This document shows, piece after piece, positions 31,975 to 43,110 of a stretch of DNA of 60,000 nucleotides. Below the pieces are notes generated by a model. It was not told the origin of the DNA. It was given only the letters and a program-made list of their open reading frames with translations, and did no database searches. The first letter of the stretch is position 1. Each line of letters starts with the position of its first letter. The translations under genes were made by a program, and so were the position numbers. Origin of the DNA: Bolinopsis microptera (taxonomy: Eukaryota; Ctenophora; Tentaculata; Lobata; Bolinopsidae); contig NC_087082.1 in NCBI RefSeq assembly GCF_026151205.1, forward strand, positions 5,899,908 to 5,959,907. The letters are read 5' to 3'.

Positions 31975-32443
31975 AAGCAGATAAAATTGAAGAAGAAGAA
32001 AGTGAAGATAAAGAAAAGAAATAAAAATAAAGAAAAACAAGAAAATTGAGACAAATGGGGCTTGTTACCCTTCTCTGAGTAACTTGTTACAAAAGAATAC
32101 ACAAATCGTCGGTCATATGACAAAAGGGCCTATCTATAAAACGCTGTTTTGAGATATTGGCAGTCAAATTTTTGTTGATTCCTTATTTCCCTGCCACTCT
32201 GTCAATTTAAGATATTTTGGCGTAATTTTCTAGTATAACTTGCATCTATCAATGCTTCATGCGATATTGTAGAATGGTCTTGTATAATAGCTTTCTTGGC
32301 TATCACGTTATTTTCTATTTTTAGAGATTGGCCCTTTAAAAAAAACTTATGACAAAGGGCCTTTGTCTATATAGGCCCAGATGCCGTTTGACAAAAGTGC
32401 TTATCTTTAATTAAGCCGTTTTATACGAATACTCAAAAATGGC

Positions 32444-32758
32444 CTATATGTAGATTAGACCTTTCTGTATGCAGCCTTGACCCCTATCGCTTAGGTATAA
32501 CTTAACAGATTTCTCTTTGCAGTTACGACCTTCCATCTTTTCCCTCTTTACGTGATCTTGCAGGATGGCAGCTCTTAGTTCAGGGATGGAGAGGGTGCTT
32601 GATGGGTACTCCGCAAACAGTAACTTCGAACACAATTTAAATTTGATGTTCCCTTTGACATCAACTATGACTACATAGGTCACCTTTGATAGTGCAGGAG
32701 GCTTCAATCTAGATGATCTCCTCTTTTCAGCGAGCTTATTCCTGAAATGACCCTCCAT
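32444..32758 (-). CDS. Hypothetical protein or first exon
   Basis: The ATG at 32758 opens a 104-codon frame starting MEGHFRNKLAEKRRSSRLKP. It is basic at the N-terminus, with strand-like SKVTYVVIVDVKGNIKFKL and helix LRAAILQDHVKREKMEG. Composition is balanced and unlike the AT-rich background, so it may be a real exon, with a possible donor before the stop. No family recognised. Confidence 0.35.
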   Translation of the reverse strand: MEGHFRNKLAEKRRSSRLKPPALSKVTYVVIVDVKGNIKFKLCSKLLFAEYPSSTLSIPELRAAILQDHVKREKMEGRNCKEKSVKLYLSDRGQGCIQKGLIYI

Positions 32759-32954
32759 GCTGAAAATAAGATCCTATTAAGACTATTTTATATACTGTAC
32801 CCAGTTTCCAGTAATAATAATATGTGTCCCATTTAAAGTAATCGAACATTACATCAAACCCAATTGAGATGGGCCAAATTCGAGTGACCAGACAATTACA
32901 TGACACAAATATCAAAATCACGGTGCTCAAAGTTCAAAATGTCCTTTGTAGGCT

Positions 32955-33168
32955 AATCTTGGACTTAGACAACTAATAAGCACACCAACTCACCAAGGAG
33001 GCAGAACCTTAGACCTGGTCCTGGCTAGTGGGGAATCAATGGTCAATGAGATATCAGTGGCTAGTCAGCACACTGTGTGTCATTCCGATCACTATGCCAT
33101 CACATTCAGGATTAGATCAAGGGTTGATAAAATCACTCATAAGAGAAAAGCCTTAAATTTTAAGGCTT
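32955..33168 (+). pseudogene. LINE AP-endonuclease fragment
   Basis: The plus frame gives LISTPTHQGGRTLDLVLA, ISVASQHTVCHSDHYAITF and IRSRVDKITHKRK. THxxGxxLDL and SDHxxI are the C-terminal blocks of the APE-type endonuclease of non-LTR retrotransposons. The remainder of the LINE is absent here. Confidence 0.75.
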
Positions 33169-33672
33169 GAGAATAACGCAATGAAATAAAGAAATGATGA
33201 AACAGGCTATGACAGTAACTAAAACTTGTACTACAATAGACATGTAATACAGTAGAAAACCTCTGGGCATATACAAGTATTATCGAACTTGATTTTACAA
33301 AATCGCTTAGAAACAACTGAACTAAAAGAATTGTTATCATACCCCGTATAGAAGTATAGAAAAGAAATTGATTTGATAAGATAACATTGCTGTTTTAAAA
33401 CGTTTTATAAGTTATAAAATCGATTTGAAATTTAAAATAATTGTTCTTTTACCCCTGTATAAAAAGAAATTGGCATACCATAAAAGCATAAAATACTATA
33501 AACCCTCTTGGGGCACATTAAATGCAACATTCAGTGCTTGAGTGCTTGGTACCAAGAGTGATACCTTTTTGGTATGACTAGTTTCTCGCAGAGTTTTGTG
33601 AGGTCATCGTACTTGCTTTTTGGAATTGCTGTTCCACTCACTTTGCTTGGTCTAAAATTGAATTTGAAAACA

Positions 33673-34385
33673 TCAGGCAGTGGGACAATTTGCTGTTTTC
33701 TGGGCTTCCTCGTTGGTTTGAGACTCTACAATCTGTTGAGCTTCCTTGTTGGTTTGAGACTCCACAATTTGTTGGGATTCCTCATTGGTTTGAGACTCTA
33801 CAATCAGTTCGGCTTCCTCGTTGGTCTGAGACTCTACAATCTGTTGGGCTTCCTTGTTGGTTTGAGACTCCACAATCTGTTGGGCTTCCTTGTTGGTTTG
33901 AGACTCCACAATCAGTTCGGCTTCCTCGTTGGTTTGAGACTCTACAATCTGTTGTGTTTCCTTGTTGGTTTGAGACTCCACAATCTGTTGGGCTTCCTCG
34001 TTGGTTTGAGACTCTACAATCTGTTGTGTTTCCTTGTTGGTTTGAGACTCCACAATCTGTTGAAGTTCCTCGTTGGTTTGAGACTCTACAATCAGTTCGG
34101 CTTCCTCGTTGGTCTGAGACTCTACCATCTGTTGGGCTTCCTCGTTGGTTTGAGACTCTACAATCTGTTGGGCTTCCTCGTTGGTCTGAGACTCTACAAT
34201 CTGTTGTGTTTCCTTGTTGGTTTGAGACTCTACAATCTGTTGGGCTTCCTTGTTGGTTTGAGACTCTACAATCTGTTGGGCTTCCTCGTTGGTTTGAGAC
34301 TCCACAAGTCCACAATCTGTTGGGCTTCCTCGTTGGTTTGAGACTCTACAATCTGTTGTGTTTCCTTGTTGGCTTGAACTGCATC
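33673..34385 (-). pseudogene. 36-bp coding repeat, Glu/Gln-rich exon with frameshift
   Basis: About 18-19 tandem units of 36 bp encode ESQTNEEAQQIV (minus strand), a strongly helical, Gln/Glu-rich 12-mer that would form an extended or coiled-coil rod. The exon starts after a good acceptor (TATATATTTTCAG, near 34385). After two units an 8-bp tandem duplication (CTTGTGGA twice, about 34303-34318) shifts the frame. The remaining units continue open in another phase to a TGA at 33673, ending QKTANCPTA. The long open frame on the plus strand (FLVGLRLYNLL) is the antiparallel reading of the repeat. The protein family is unknown. Confidence 0.55.
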
Positions 34386-34529
34386 TGAAAATATATAAAG
34401 TTATGCTATTACTTCATAATGAAAATTTCATCTCAGGATCATAACATGATCCTTTCCTCAGCTCCATGGAGAAAGAGTCTATCAATTAATAGAATGCAGC
34501 ACAATAATGATAATTGATCTCTAAAAGTT

Positions 34530-35020
34530 CAGTTAGTTCACTCCAATATTCTCTGTTTCATAGACTACTGCAACTCAGCCTATTATGGTATAACAGAAAA
34601 GAATCTCCATAAGCTACAAAAGATACAGAACAATGCTGCTAGATTTATATTTGGTCTTTACGGAAAAAAGATACGTGAACCTATCATGCCTTACCTCAAA
34701 AAGCTCCACTTTCTACCTGTTCGGTTCAGAATCAAGTTCAAAATATCACTTCTGGTCTTCGAGTGTCTTAATAACATAGCCCCTCAGTACTTACAAGGAC
34801 ACATCAATCTAAGGGAAGTACGAAGACTAGATGATGACTTTTATTTGTTGAAAGTTCTCCTGCTCCTCAATCCTCATTTCAGACGAACGGATGCTGCATA
34901 TTTATGTTTTGTGGACCAAAAATTTGGAATGAACTACCCTACTCAGTGAGATCATTATCATCTGTAGAATATTTTAAAAATGCCCTAAAGACGTTTTATT
35001 TCCACCTAGCTTTTGATAAT
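34530..35020 (+). pseudogene. LINE reverse transcriptase C-terminal fragment
   Basis: Plus-strand frames with shifts contain IDYCNSAYYGI, LHKLQKIQNNAARFIF, LHFLPVRFRIKFKISLLVF and APQYLQ, then VEYFKNALKTF. This is the conserved post-RT tail of CR1/jockey-type LINE ORF2 proteins. It is the same family as the copy at 45.8-48.1 kb. The 5' portion is missing. Confidence 0.8.
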
Positions 35021-35580
35021 ATTTCTAATATTTGTCCATAATATCTGAACTGCTATGAAAGTGCATAATTTTGGTAACTTCAAACAAATATTTGTTCATA
35101 AAATCTGAACTGATAAAAAAGTCCATAATCTCGGTTTTTCAACACTAAGTCTCGCTTGAATGACTTAAATGTACATCTTTGTTGGGTATATTTTAATGTC
35201 GAAGCGTGTAATAAATGTTAGAATTTATTTATTATTTTATAAATGCAATCAGCTAAAATATATGTTTCAACGATAATAATTAAGTACGTTTTTATTGAAT
35301 TTAAAATTCCTTTGGTGTACAATAACAAGTAATAAGTAATATGTTACAAATAATGTATAGCGTCAGTAAGAGGCTTCCTCTCAGGTGGTTTGAGTAGCCG
35401 TTCTGTCACATACTCTTTGTATTGTTCATTACCAAGTGTCTTAAGTTTCCTGATGGAATTTTCAATCTCAGCTGACTGTGGGATCTCCATCCCATCTCTT
35501 AATGAACGTAGTGTGGAGAATTCCGAAGCGAATGGGTTTAAAATTAAAATTCGACATTAGTCTTACCGACACGAATGTTT

Positions 35581-35934
35581 TTAAAACAACCCTTCTTTTG
35601 AACCCTTCTTTACCCCTGCAGGGGAGTCTCCCTCCCAAGGCTTATTTACTCTCATAGGTGTTGATGGCTCATCCTTGTCAGTCTCTTCAATCAGAGCAGC
35701 GGCGCTTGCAAACTTATCTTGTTGCATATAATAAGAAATGTCCAGTTTCTCGCCAGTAACCCCACACCTCCTGAAGCTGCCAATGATGGAATCTTTGCTG
35801 ACCCAAGTTGGCCAAATTTCCCCCTGCATAGTCATGAATGTTTCTCTGTTAATATGTTCTCCAACAAAGATCTTCTTCTTATTCTCACTGTATGCTGTGT
35901 GTAGTTGGGAGTTAAGCTGATCAAGGGGCTGTAA
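35581..35934 (-). pseudogene. Pogo/Tigger-type DDE transposase C-terminus, copy 1
   Basis: The minus frame opens after a TAG with TLLQPLDQLNSQLH, the well-known 'QPLD' block that precedes the third catalytic residue region's end in pogo/jerky (DDE_1) transposases. YSENKKK, EIWPTWVSKDSIIGSFRRCG and a hydrophilic tail ending KKGSKEGLF follow. The WxxVSxxxIxxSFxxCG block is characteristic of this superfamily. DNA-binding and catalytic D residues are absent, so only the end of the protein is present. Confidence 0.75.
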
Positions 35935-36437
35935 TAGTGTCTATAGTGGTGACCAATTTAAATCTTGTTGCGAAGTTTTACTCGAATACTGTTATATTTT
36001 TCTATGTAGTGTGTAATATCAATAAATTAAGTTTTCAGATGACGTTATATTCAAAACTAAGGAAAAAACGAAATTCGTGTTTGCATTACTTTAAATACAA
36101 TCAGTACAGCTAAAATATATGTTTCAACGATAATAATTAAGTACGTTTTTATTGAATTTAAAATTCCTTTGGTGTACAATAACAAGTAATAAGTAATATG
36201 TTACAAATAATGTATAGCGTCAGTAAGAGGCTTCCTCTCAGGTGGTTTGAGTAGCCGTTCTGTCACATACTCTTTGTATTGTTCATTACCAAGCGTATGA
36301 AGTTTCCTGATGGAATTTTCAATCTCAGCTGACTGTGGGATCTCCATCCCATCTCTTAATGAACGTAGTGTGGAGAATTCCGAAGCAAATGGGTTTAAAA
36401 TTAAAATTCGACATTAGTCTTACCGACACGAATGTTT

Positions 36438-36791
36438 TTAAAACAACCCTTCTTTTGAACCCTTCTTTACCCCTGCAGGGGAGTCTCCCTCCCAAGGCTT
36501 ATTTACTCTCACAGGTGTTGATGGCTCATCCTTGTCAGTCTCTTCAATCAGAGCAGCGGCGCTTGCAAACTTATCTTGTTGCATATAATAAGAAATGTCC
36601 AGTTTCTCGCCAGTAACCCCACACCTCCTGAAGCTGCCAATGATGGAATCTTTGCTGACCCAAGTTGGCCAAATTTCCCCCTGCATAGTCATGAATGTTT
36701 CTCTGTTAATATGTTCTCCAACAAAGATCTTCTTCTTATTCTCACTGTATGCTGTGTGTAGTTGGGAGTTAAGCTGATCAAGGGGCTGTAA
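36438..36791 (-). pseudogene. Pogo/Tigger-type DDE transposase C-terminus, copy 2
   Basis: Tandem copy of the preceding fragment, 857 bp away. The predicted peptide differs by a single Met-to-Val change in the tail (STPMRV to STPVRV), so the duplication is recent. Confidence 0.75.
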
Positions 36792-37005
36792 TAGTGTCTA
36801 TAGTGGTGACCAATTTAAATCTTGTTGCGAAGTTTTACTCGAATACTGTTATATTTGTCTATGTAGTGTGTAATATCAATAAATTAAGTTTTCAGATGAC
36901 GTTATATTCAAAACTAAGGAAAAAACGAAATTCGTGTTTGCATTACTTTAAATACAATCAGTACAGCTAAAATATATGTTTCAACGATAATAATTAAGTA
37001 CGTTT

Positions 37006-37240
37006 TTATTGAATAAATTCCTTTGGTGCACAATAACAAGTAATAAGTAATATGTTATTATGTATAGCGTCAGTAAGAGGCTTCCTCTCAGGCAGTGGTT
37101 TGAGTAGCCGTTCTGTCACATACTCTTTGTATTGTTCATTACCAAGTGTCTTAAGTTTCCTGATGGAATTTTCAATCTCAGCTGACTGTGGGATCTCCAT
37201 CCCATCTCTTAATGAACGTAGTGTGGAGAATTCCGAAGCA
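37006..37240 (-). CDS. 'A' exon: conserved Arg/Lys-rich C-terminal segment, copy 3
   Basis: The minus frame reads PFASEFSTLRSLRDG, MEIPQSAEIENSIRKLKTLG, NEQYKEYVTERLLKPLPERK and PLTDAIH. The block 'IRKLKTLxxEQYxxYVxERL ... PLTDxI' recurs near the ends of uncharacterised proteins in cnidarians as I remember them; role unknown. Related copies lie at about 35350-35550, 36207-36410, 42870-43110, 49060-49170 (truncated) and 54900-55140. Copies 1 and 2 lack the CAGT that gives LPER, so they are out of frame from that point. Confidence 0.5.
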
Positions 37241-37339
37241 AATGGGTTTAAAATTAAAATTCGACATTAGTCTTACCGACACGAATGTTTTAAAAACAAC
37301 ATAATATTAATAATAAAACATAAAAGACGTATTAATAAA

Positions 37340-38160
37340 TACGTCTTTTTAAAACAGCATCGTATATCTCCTCTGAGGCATCCTGCATGATCTAAATGCA
37401 TACTTTCTAATAACTCGTGGAGCCGATTCAATCAGGTTTTCCAATTGTTCCGTCTCGATCTAGTCCTTAATATGCCCTTCCTAAGGTGTTCTAAGTCGAT
37501 AGAATTCTCCACAACTATAGGAGTCATCCTGCTGCATACAATCCACGAAGGAAACAAAGAAGGCATCTGGCCTTAACGATTTAACAGCTTTAGTGATATC
37601 ATTCTTTGGACTTAAAAAAGCTCCTCCAGAGATGGATGCAGTGTAATTACGGGCGTTGCTGTCGTAGACCTCAATTTTCTGCAAGTCGTCCGTCATGGCA
37701 TTCGATATCACCACAAAATGGTCCCCATTTCTGATCATAACTGGAGTGAACTTGGAGTTAAGAACAGGCTTAATCTTGGGCTCTTAAGTGTGGGCTTTAA
37801 GAATCACTGGTTGCGGTGTGTATTCAGAGTTCAAGCTTCTGTTGATGATAACACACATAGCGTCCATGATTTCATCGTCATAAAGTTCCAAATTCGATAA
37901 GAGCCAATTGCGGTGATACATGAACAAAATTCTTCTTCCAGCCTGTAACCAAGTACGATTGTCCTCGGAATTTGTAATGGGAACTTTAGGCAGAAGGTCG
38001 ACCTTTTTTTGCCCTACTTTTTCACTCTTCTCTCTCTTTGGTTATTGGTAACTTGCTTGGCAGCGGAGTTTGGTATTTTGATTTATCATTAGAGTGCGAA
38101 GGCTTCAGCTACTTTATTTGAAATAGCTGTATAACAGCAACTTTACCTTCTCGAGGAATT
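37340..38160 (-). pseudogene. Ulp1-like (C48) cysteine protease, copy 1
   Basis: The minus frame contains the protease core: NGDHFVVISNAM with the catalytic His, IEVYDSNARNY with the Asp, and CMQQDDSYSCG with the oxyanion Gln and nucleophile Cys. This is the His-Asp-Gln-Cys order of Ulp1/SENP deubiquitinase-like enzymes that remove SUMO-type modifiers; such domains also occur in several transposon proteins. Immediately after the Cys a 59-bp deletion (relative to the 49.3-kb copy) shifts the frame and truncates the protein (EFYRLRTP, stop). The N-terminal part is also shifted relative to copies at 45 and 57 kb. Likely non-functional. Confidence 0.7.
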
Positions 38161-38449
38161 CCTCGATTGTTCCCAAGTGTCTCACTGCTCAGAGCACTTT
38201 TACACCTTGTGACGAGGTACAACTTTGTTAAAATCATTAATTTAGTAATTTGTTTAAAATCAATCCTTCCTCTAGGAAGCACGAAAGTTTTCGGTGGGGT
38301 TGTTGTATTTACTTTATAAGTGAAGATAAAAAATAAGCATAAAGAAAAACAAGAAAAATTAGACAAAACATTCAGCTATTCAGGTGGTCTTGTTGCTGCT
38401 GTGAAAGATATTAATATTTTATTTAAGTTTCTTTCTGCCACTTTTTGTT

Positions 38450-39750
38450 TCGATTTAGGGCTAAATCTGGTGGATAAAAGTGAAACAGACCAATCCACTT
38501 CAGGTGGCATTTAAAAATATTTAATTCCATCTAAACTCCTAAAATATGATTGAGACTTAAAAATAATCGTTATAACTTCACAATTTCATAAGAAGGGCTG
38601 CGATTTTTCTTAAGGGGCAAATTTGGTGGATATATTTTTTTACCTCTTTTTTAAGACTGTTCATGTTATTTGTTAGCTAACATCAATTTACTGGTCTTAA
38701 AATGGTGCAATGGCAAACAGAAGATAATGTTAAATGAATGGCACCAACTTAGAGTTCGAGATTTAAGTTTAAATGCTATTTTTAGTGGATATAAGTCAAT
38801 ATGAAGCAGTTAAACACATGAGAACATTAGAAATATCAATATTAAAATATTAACAGATTAGAAATAGTTGATAAAGATAAAATATAATATGATGTTGAAC
38901 ATTAATGTAAATTTTTTTTTCACTCACATTGTGTATACACCATCTCACATGTATTATATCTTTTACCTTATCATCTGTTATCACTTACATCTTAAATCAT
39001 TTGTTATCACTGTACATGTCATTCCATCACACGATCACAATCACGTACTTGCTGTTTAGTGGATGTTTTAAGTTTATTGAATAGCAGATCGAGTAGTGTT
39101 GTATATATAATATAGATTTTGATTCTAATTTTAGTCGAGTATTTGAACAATTTGTTGTCGTTTAGCCATTTTTGATTAATAAATTTTATGAGACAGTTTT
39201 CTCACATATTTACCAATTTTGTCAGCATGAATAAGAAGTTGTTACTTTGAAACGTCGTTTATCCTAACAGTTCAATATCATTTGTCGCAAATCAGAATAA
39301 TCAGAAACTATTTGGAAAAACCCAAAAACTGTCTATTAATGTAAAAGGTAGTATGGTATTTTAAGCTTTTAGGGCCAATTTGGTGGATAAATTAATCAAA
39401 TTTATACCGTGCAAATATATATGATATTATTATGTACCAATAGTTAAATACAAATCGTGTACTAGGCTTTCAATGTTCAATATATTAATTGAAAAACATT
39501 ATACTGATGAATGAAATATGTACATTTATATAAGGGATCAAATTGGTGGATATATTTTGTTATTGAATCGCCATTCAGGGCCAATTTTGTGGATAAATTA
39601 ACCAAATTAACCAAATTGCTGATATTGTACTGTCATAATAGTTAAATATATATCTGGTTAGTTATACTGTCAATGCTCAATGTATTAAAATCGAATTAAC
39701 ATATTATATTATATATCCATTTATATAAGGGCCCAGTTTGGTGGATAAGT
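38450..39750. repeat. Irregularly spaced AGGGCCAATTTGGTGGATAA motif
   Basis: Close variants occur near 38456, 38615, 39370, 39535, 39578 and 39727, with a weaker one near 38785. They are repeated in the sister block near 50612, 50768, 51088, 51776, 51819 and 51973. Spacing is not periodic and no long frame links them. Confidence 0.7.
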
Positions 39751-40479
39751 CTATTGAATGGCCTGGGTAATAGCAACTAATTCTTCGTTACTAATGACTA
39801 AATGACAATCATATTATTTTTTTTGTCAAATACCACACAAGGATAAGTTATGTTGTCCGACGAGAAATAAACTTCTTTTTTGCAAATGATATATCTGCTC
39901 TCTCTCCTTTTATCTTCCTTTTCTCCAGGTAGTGTCCAATTATGTATGGAAACCCTGTGATAACTTGTATAAGGCACTAGACATACATTATTAGGATGAA
40001 TACAATTCCAATTCCAATGATTAATAAAGCCAATAAAGTAGTATAGTAAACTGAAAGATAAATTAGGAATTATATTATTTTGATGATTCAGCAAGTAACA
40101 GCAGCATAAAAAACCAGCGGATAGTTAGTGCCAGAAAATAAAGAACTAGCAGCAGCAAATTATGAAATACAGCTTTAGCAACAGTAAATATCAACATTTA
40201 AAAAGGTGCTTCAAAATATATAGCAACATAAGCATGCAACATGTAACATGAGCCACAACATGCAGACTTACAAATGACCAATGACCATGGCCCTTCTTAT
40301 CTTGCCTGGTGACGCGGACGGTATGTCACCAGAAAAGTGTGAGGATTAGGTGGACAAACTGATTGGTTGGTTAGTGGGTTAATAATTAAAGGTTTTTATA
40401 AAGTTTGGTACATTTTCCACTTTTAATTTCGGGTTGGAAAATAGTTTTTGATATTATATTTGAAAATTGGTATTTAAAC

Positions 40480-40920
40480 AGCTTACCTGCTGGAATTTTA
40501 TGTCCGTAGCAATCTTGAACTTGCTCAGAATTGTCACCAACAAATTTTTCTATGAAGATGAAATAGAAGGGGTATATGTAATCATCTGCTCTCACTGCTA
40601 CAACACATTCATCTCTGAAAAATCTCGAAGTTAAACAAATGCAACCAGTTTTAACATATACATTCACGACTGAATCTAAGAGCAGAAACAAGAGCTTTGA
40701 AGTAAATAACTATTCAATCCCACCTTATTAGGTCATCTGGAACAAGCACAGGTCTGGAAACTTCATCTCTCAGGATAATCCGGTTCAAAGTGCTAGAGGA
40801 AAGCTTGTAGCTAGTGAATAAACTATTTTCACACTGATCAAAGTCATTTTAATCTGGCAACTTTTGCATAAACAGATTCTTTCTGATGCCAAGAAGTGGT
40901 CAAGGTCAGGTGTAAATATC
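40480..40920 (-). pseudogene. Cys-cluster exon and 'VAVRADD' exon, copy 1
   Basis: The minus strand carries two exons seen more clearly in the sister copy at 52.7-53.2 kb. The first ends SSSTLNRIILRDEVSRPVLV with a donor. The second follows an acceptor ATTTTTCAG and reads DECVVAVRADDYIYPFYFI, FIEKFVGDNSEQVQDCYG, ending at a GTAAGC donor. Copy 1 has a small indel in the CxC cluster. Function unknown; the Cys motif (CLCKSC) suggests a small metal-binding site. Confidence 0.4.
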
Positions 40921-41602
40921 ATGACCATAAACTTACTGGAACCATGAATGGTGTCATATTTCAAGTACTTTCGCTCTTTTCTGGCGTTTTCCAGATCTAC
41001 TTCTGCAAGTATTTCAGTGCTGTAACATATTTCAGATCATTGAAAGTGGGCATCTAAGAATTCTTTACAGAAGTTTTTCCCGAGACAGGTTCGTTAACAT
41101 AGTTTTTGAAAGTGCCGGTAGGCATGTCTATATTGGTGAACAAAACACTGATGATAAACTGGAACTAAAAAACCCTGGGGGAAAACTACCGTGAGTGAAT
41201 AGTAAAAAGTAAATAGTAATTACCAAGTGAAACCAGAAAAGGGAAAGAGGAAGCAAGAACTCCTAGACAAAAAAACTATACCGTCAAGTCACTACTCACC
41301 ACTCTTTCCGCGTCACAGATCTGACGTATCTACTGTCGACCAGAATCTGTGGGAACTAAATAAACTGGGACACTCCTCTCTCTTCTGCGGACCGCTATAG
41401 AGAAATAGAATCTGGAGTCGAACCACTACAGGACCACAACTCTCCCTTTAGCCTAGGGTCTCTCGTCGATCCTGTCTTCGGAGTCCTTCTACCCCCAACA
41501 CTGTATAATATACATTATACATCACTGGAAACTACAACCTTTGCTATAGGGAAATACAGGGTTAGATAGGCTGAATAGGTTAACAAACTAAAAGGAACTT
41601 AC

Positions 41603-41930
41603 CTTTGAGGATTGTTGGCCTTGGGGCCATGTGCGCTTCAAGTACCTTTTCAATTGATTTGAGACTTTCATCCAACAGCTCTTTAGGGGCCAGAAGGTTT
41701 TTGATCTTAGTAAACATCTCGGTGTCCATTGAATTCAGTAGATGTATAACTACTTTTTTCCTCGTTGTGTTCACAGCTGTCGTCTCCGCTTCTATTGGTT
41801 GGTTCAGAAGTGCGACTACTGGCATAATGAGATCTTCTTCCATAAGGTGATATTTGAACTTATCGAACCAATTCCATATGTCAGAACTAGCTGTCAGTAC
41901 ATCCTTGTAAATCCTCGTCGTCATTATCAA
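41603..41930 (-). CDS. Gag-like first exon
   Basis: MIMTTRIYKDVLTASSDIWN begins the exon, followed by WFDKFKYHLMEEDLIMPV, VIHLLNSMDTEMFTKIKNLL and LKSIEKVLEAHMAPRPTIL. It ends at an AAAG|GTAAGT donor at 41602/41603. The succession 'W-F-x-F', a central hydrophobic helix and 'L-x-S-I-x-x-x-L-x-x-H-x-x-P-(R/K)-P' is what gypsy-like gag N-termini show (the capsid 'LLKAHFxPKP' block). Sister copies: 27081-27346, and a truncated one at 53849-54020 that has lost its 5' half to a deletion of about 215 bp. Confidence 0.55.
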
Positions 41931-42077
41931 TTTCTTGCGGTAGAAGTTATACTCTGACTATTTCAATCCATAATGAAAGGCTATAAAAGATATGAAAGGG
42001 TTAGTTAACATATAACAATATCAAATATAATATAAATGTAATATCAAATATAATAACAATATCATAGACTTAAGATT

Positions 42078-42266
42078 CTAACAGATACCAGGTTTCAAAT
42101 CCTCTTTTTTGACTTTGTGTATCTTCAAACAGGGGTAGAAGTATGGTTTTCCTGGTTTGAAGTGAGGCAAAGTGCTTTGGGCATTTGTTGGTCCAGATTT
42201 ATCAGCTTTAATTTCATCTGATATGCCCATGATACGTTTGGCTGTATTTGCTGATATTTCATATTG
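42078..42266 (-). pseudogene. RT N-terminal fragment of Penelope-like type, copy 1
   Basis: The minus frame reads EISANTAKRIMGISDEI, then LPHFKPGKPYFYPCLKIHKV and KKEDLKPG before a candidate donor. The Y-F-Y-x-x-x-K-I-H-K block is the first conserved region of RTs associated with GIY-YIG/Penelope-like elements. The catalytic palm is absent. Confidence 0.5.
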
Positions 42267-42869
42267 CTATGATGATAATACAGTGTTAATAGGTTAATTA
42301 CGTGCTAGCATTAATAAGTTGGTTCTACACTTTAAGAGGCTCCTTTTTAAAATCTTTAATGAAGAAATTTACCTCATTCCCTCACTTTCAGTTAGTTACT
42401 TCGGTGAACCATGAAACCAGTTCAAGTGCATAGAAAGGCCAATCCATCGGCAATACATTAACAGATTTCATAAAACTATACCGACTCATACCTTTTCAAA
42501 TTGTTCTACTTTTAGGGGTTCCCCTCGGGCCTCGATATTGCACATATTTCACGGTACAAGAATTTATTGGTTCATCTTTAATATATTGGCAATAACCGTT
42601 AATGTTTCGTTATTTATACCAGATTGTTTCAAATAGTTATTTTAATTTATAACTGTTCACAGTCTATAATAGTGGTGATCAATTTAAATCTTGTTGCGAA
42701 GTTTTACTCGAATACTGTTATATTTGTCTATGTAGTGTGTAATATCAATAAATTAAGCTTTCAGATGACATTATAGTCAAAACTAAGGAAAAAACGAAAT
42801 TCGTGTTTGCATTACTTTAAATACAATCAGCTAAAATTTATGTTTCAACGATAATAATTAAGTACGTTT

Positions 42870-43110
42870 TTATTGAATAAATTCCTTTGGTGTACAATAA
42901 CAAGTAATTATAAGTAATATGTTATTATGTATAGCGTCAGTAAGAGGCTTCCTCTCAGGCAGTGGTTTAAGTAGCCGTTCTGTCACATACTCTTTGTATT
43001 GTTCATTACCAAGTGTCTTAAGTTTCCTGATGGAATTTTCAATCTCAGTTGACTGTGGGATCTCCATCCCATCTCTTAATGAACGTAGTGTGGAGAATTC
43101 CGAAGCGAAT
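42870..43110 (-). CDS. 'A' exon, copy 4
   Basis: Same segment as at 37006, with one Ala-to-Thr change (QSTEIENS). It is intact over 65 codons. It precedes the split Ulp1 copy 2 on the plus strand (downstream on minus). Confidence 0.5.

Larger units (their letters stand above)
35251..37290 (-). repeat. 857-bp tandem duplication leading into the Ulp1 module
   Basis: Units start at 35251, 36108 and 36965 with exactly 857-bp spacing (AGCTAAAATATATG anchor). Units 1 and 2 contain an 'A' exon and a pogo transposase tail and are nearly identical. Unit 3 keeps the A exon but switches, after the AATGTTTT...AAAACAAC boundary near 37290-37300, to the Ulp1-like module. Confidence 0.9.

Noticed and set aside
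33574-34388. Long plus-strand frames (FLVGLRLYNLL repeat; FETLQSVGLPRW repeat) as a membrane protein
   Set aside because: They are the opposite-strand and other-frame readings of a 36-bp repeat. The minus strand has a good splice acceptor and a hydrophilic, compositionally plausible peptide, so the hydrophobic plus reading is probably a shadow.
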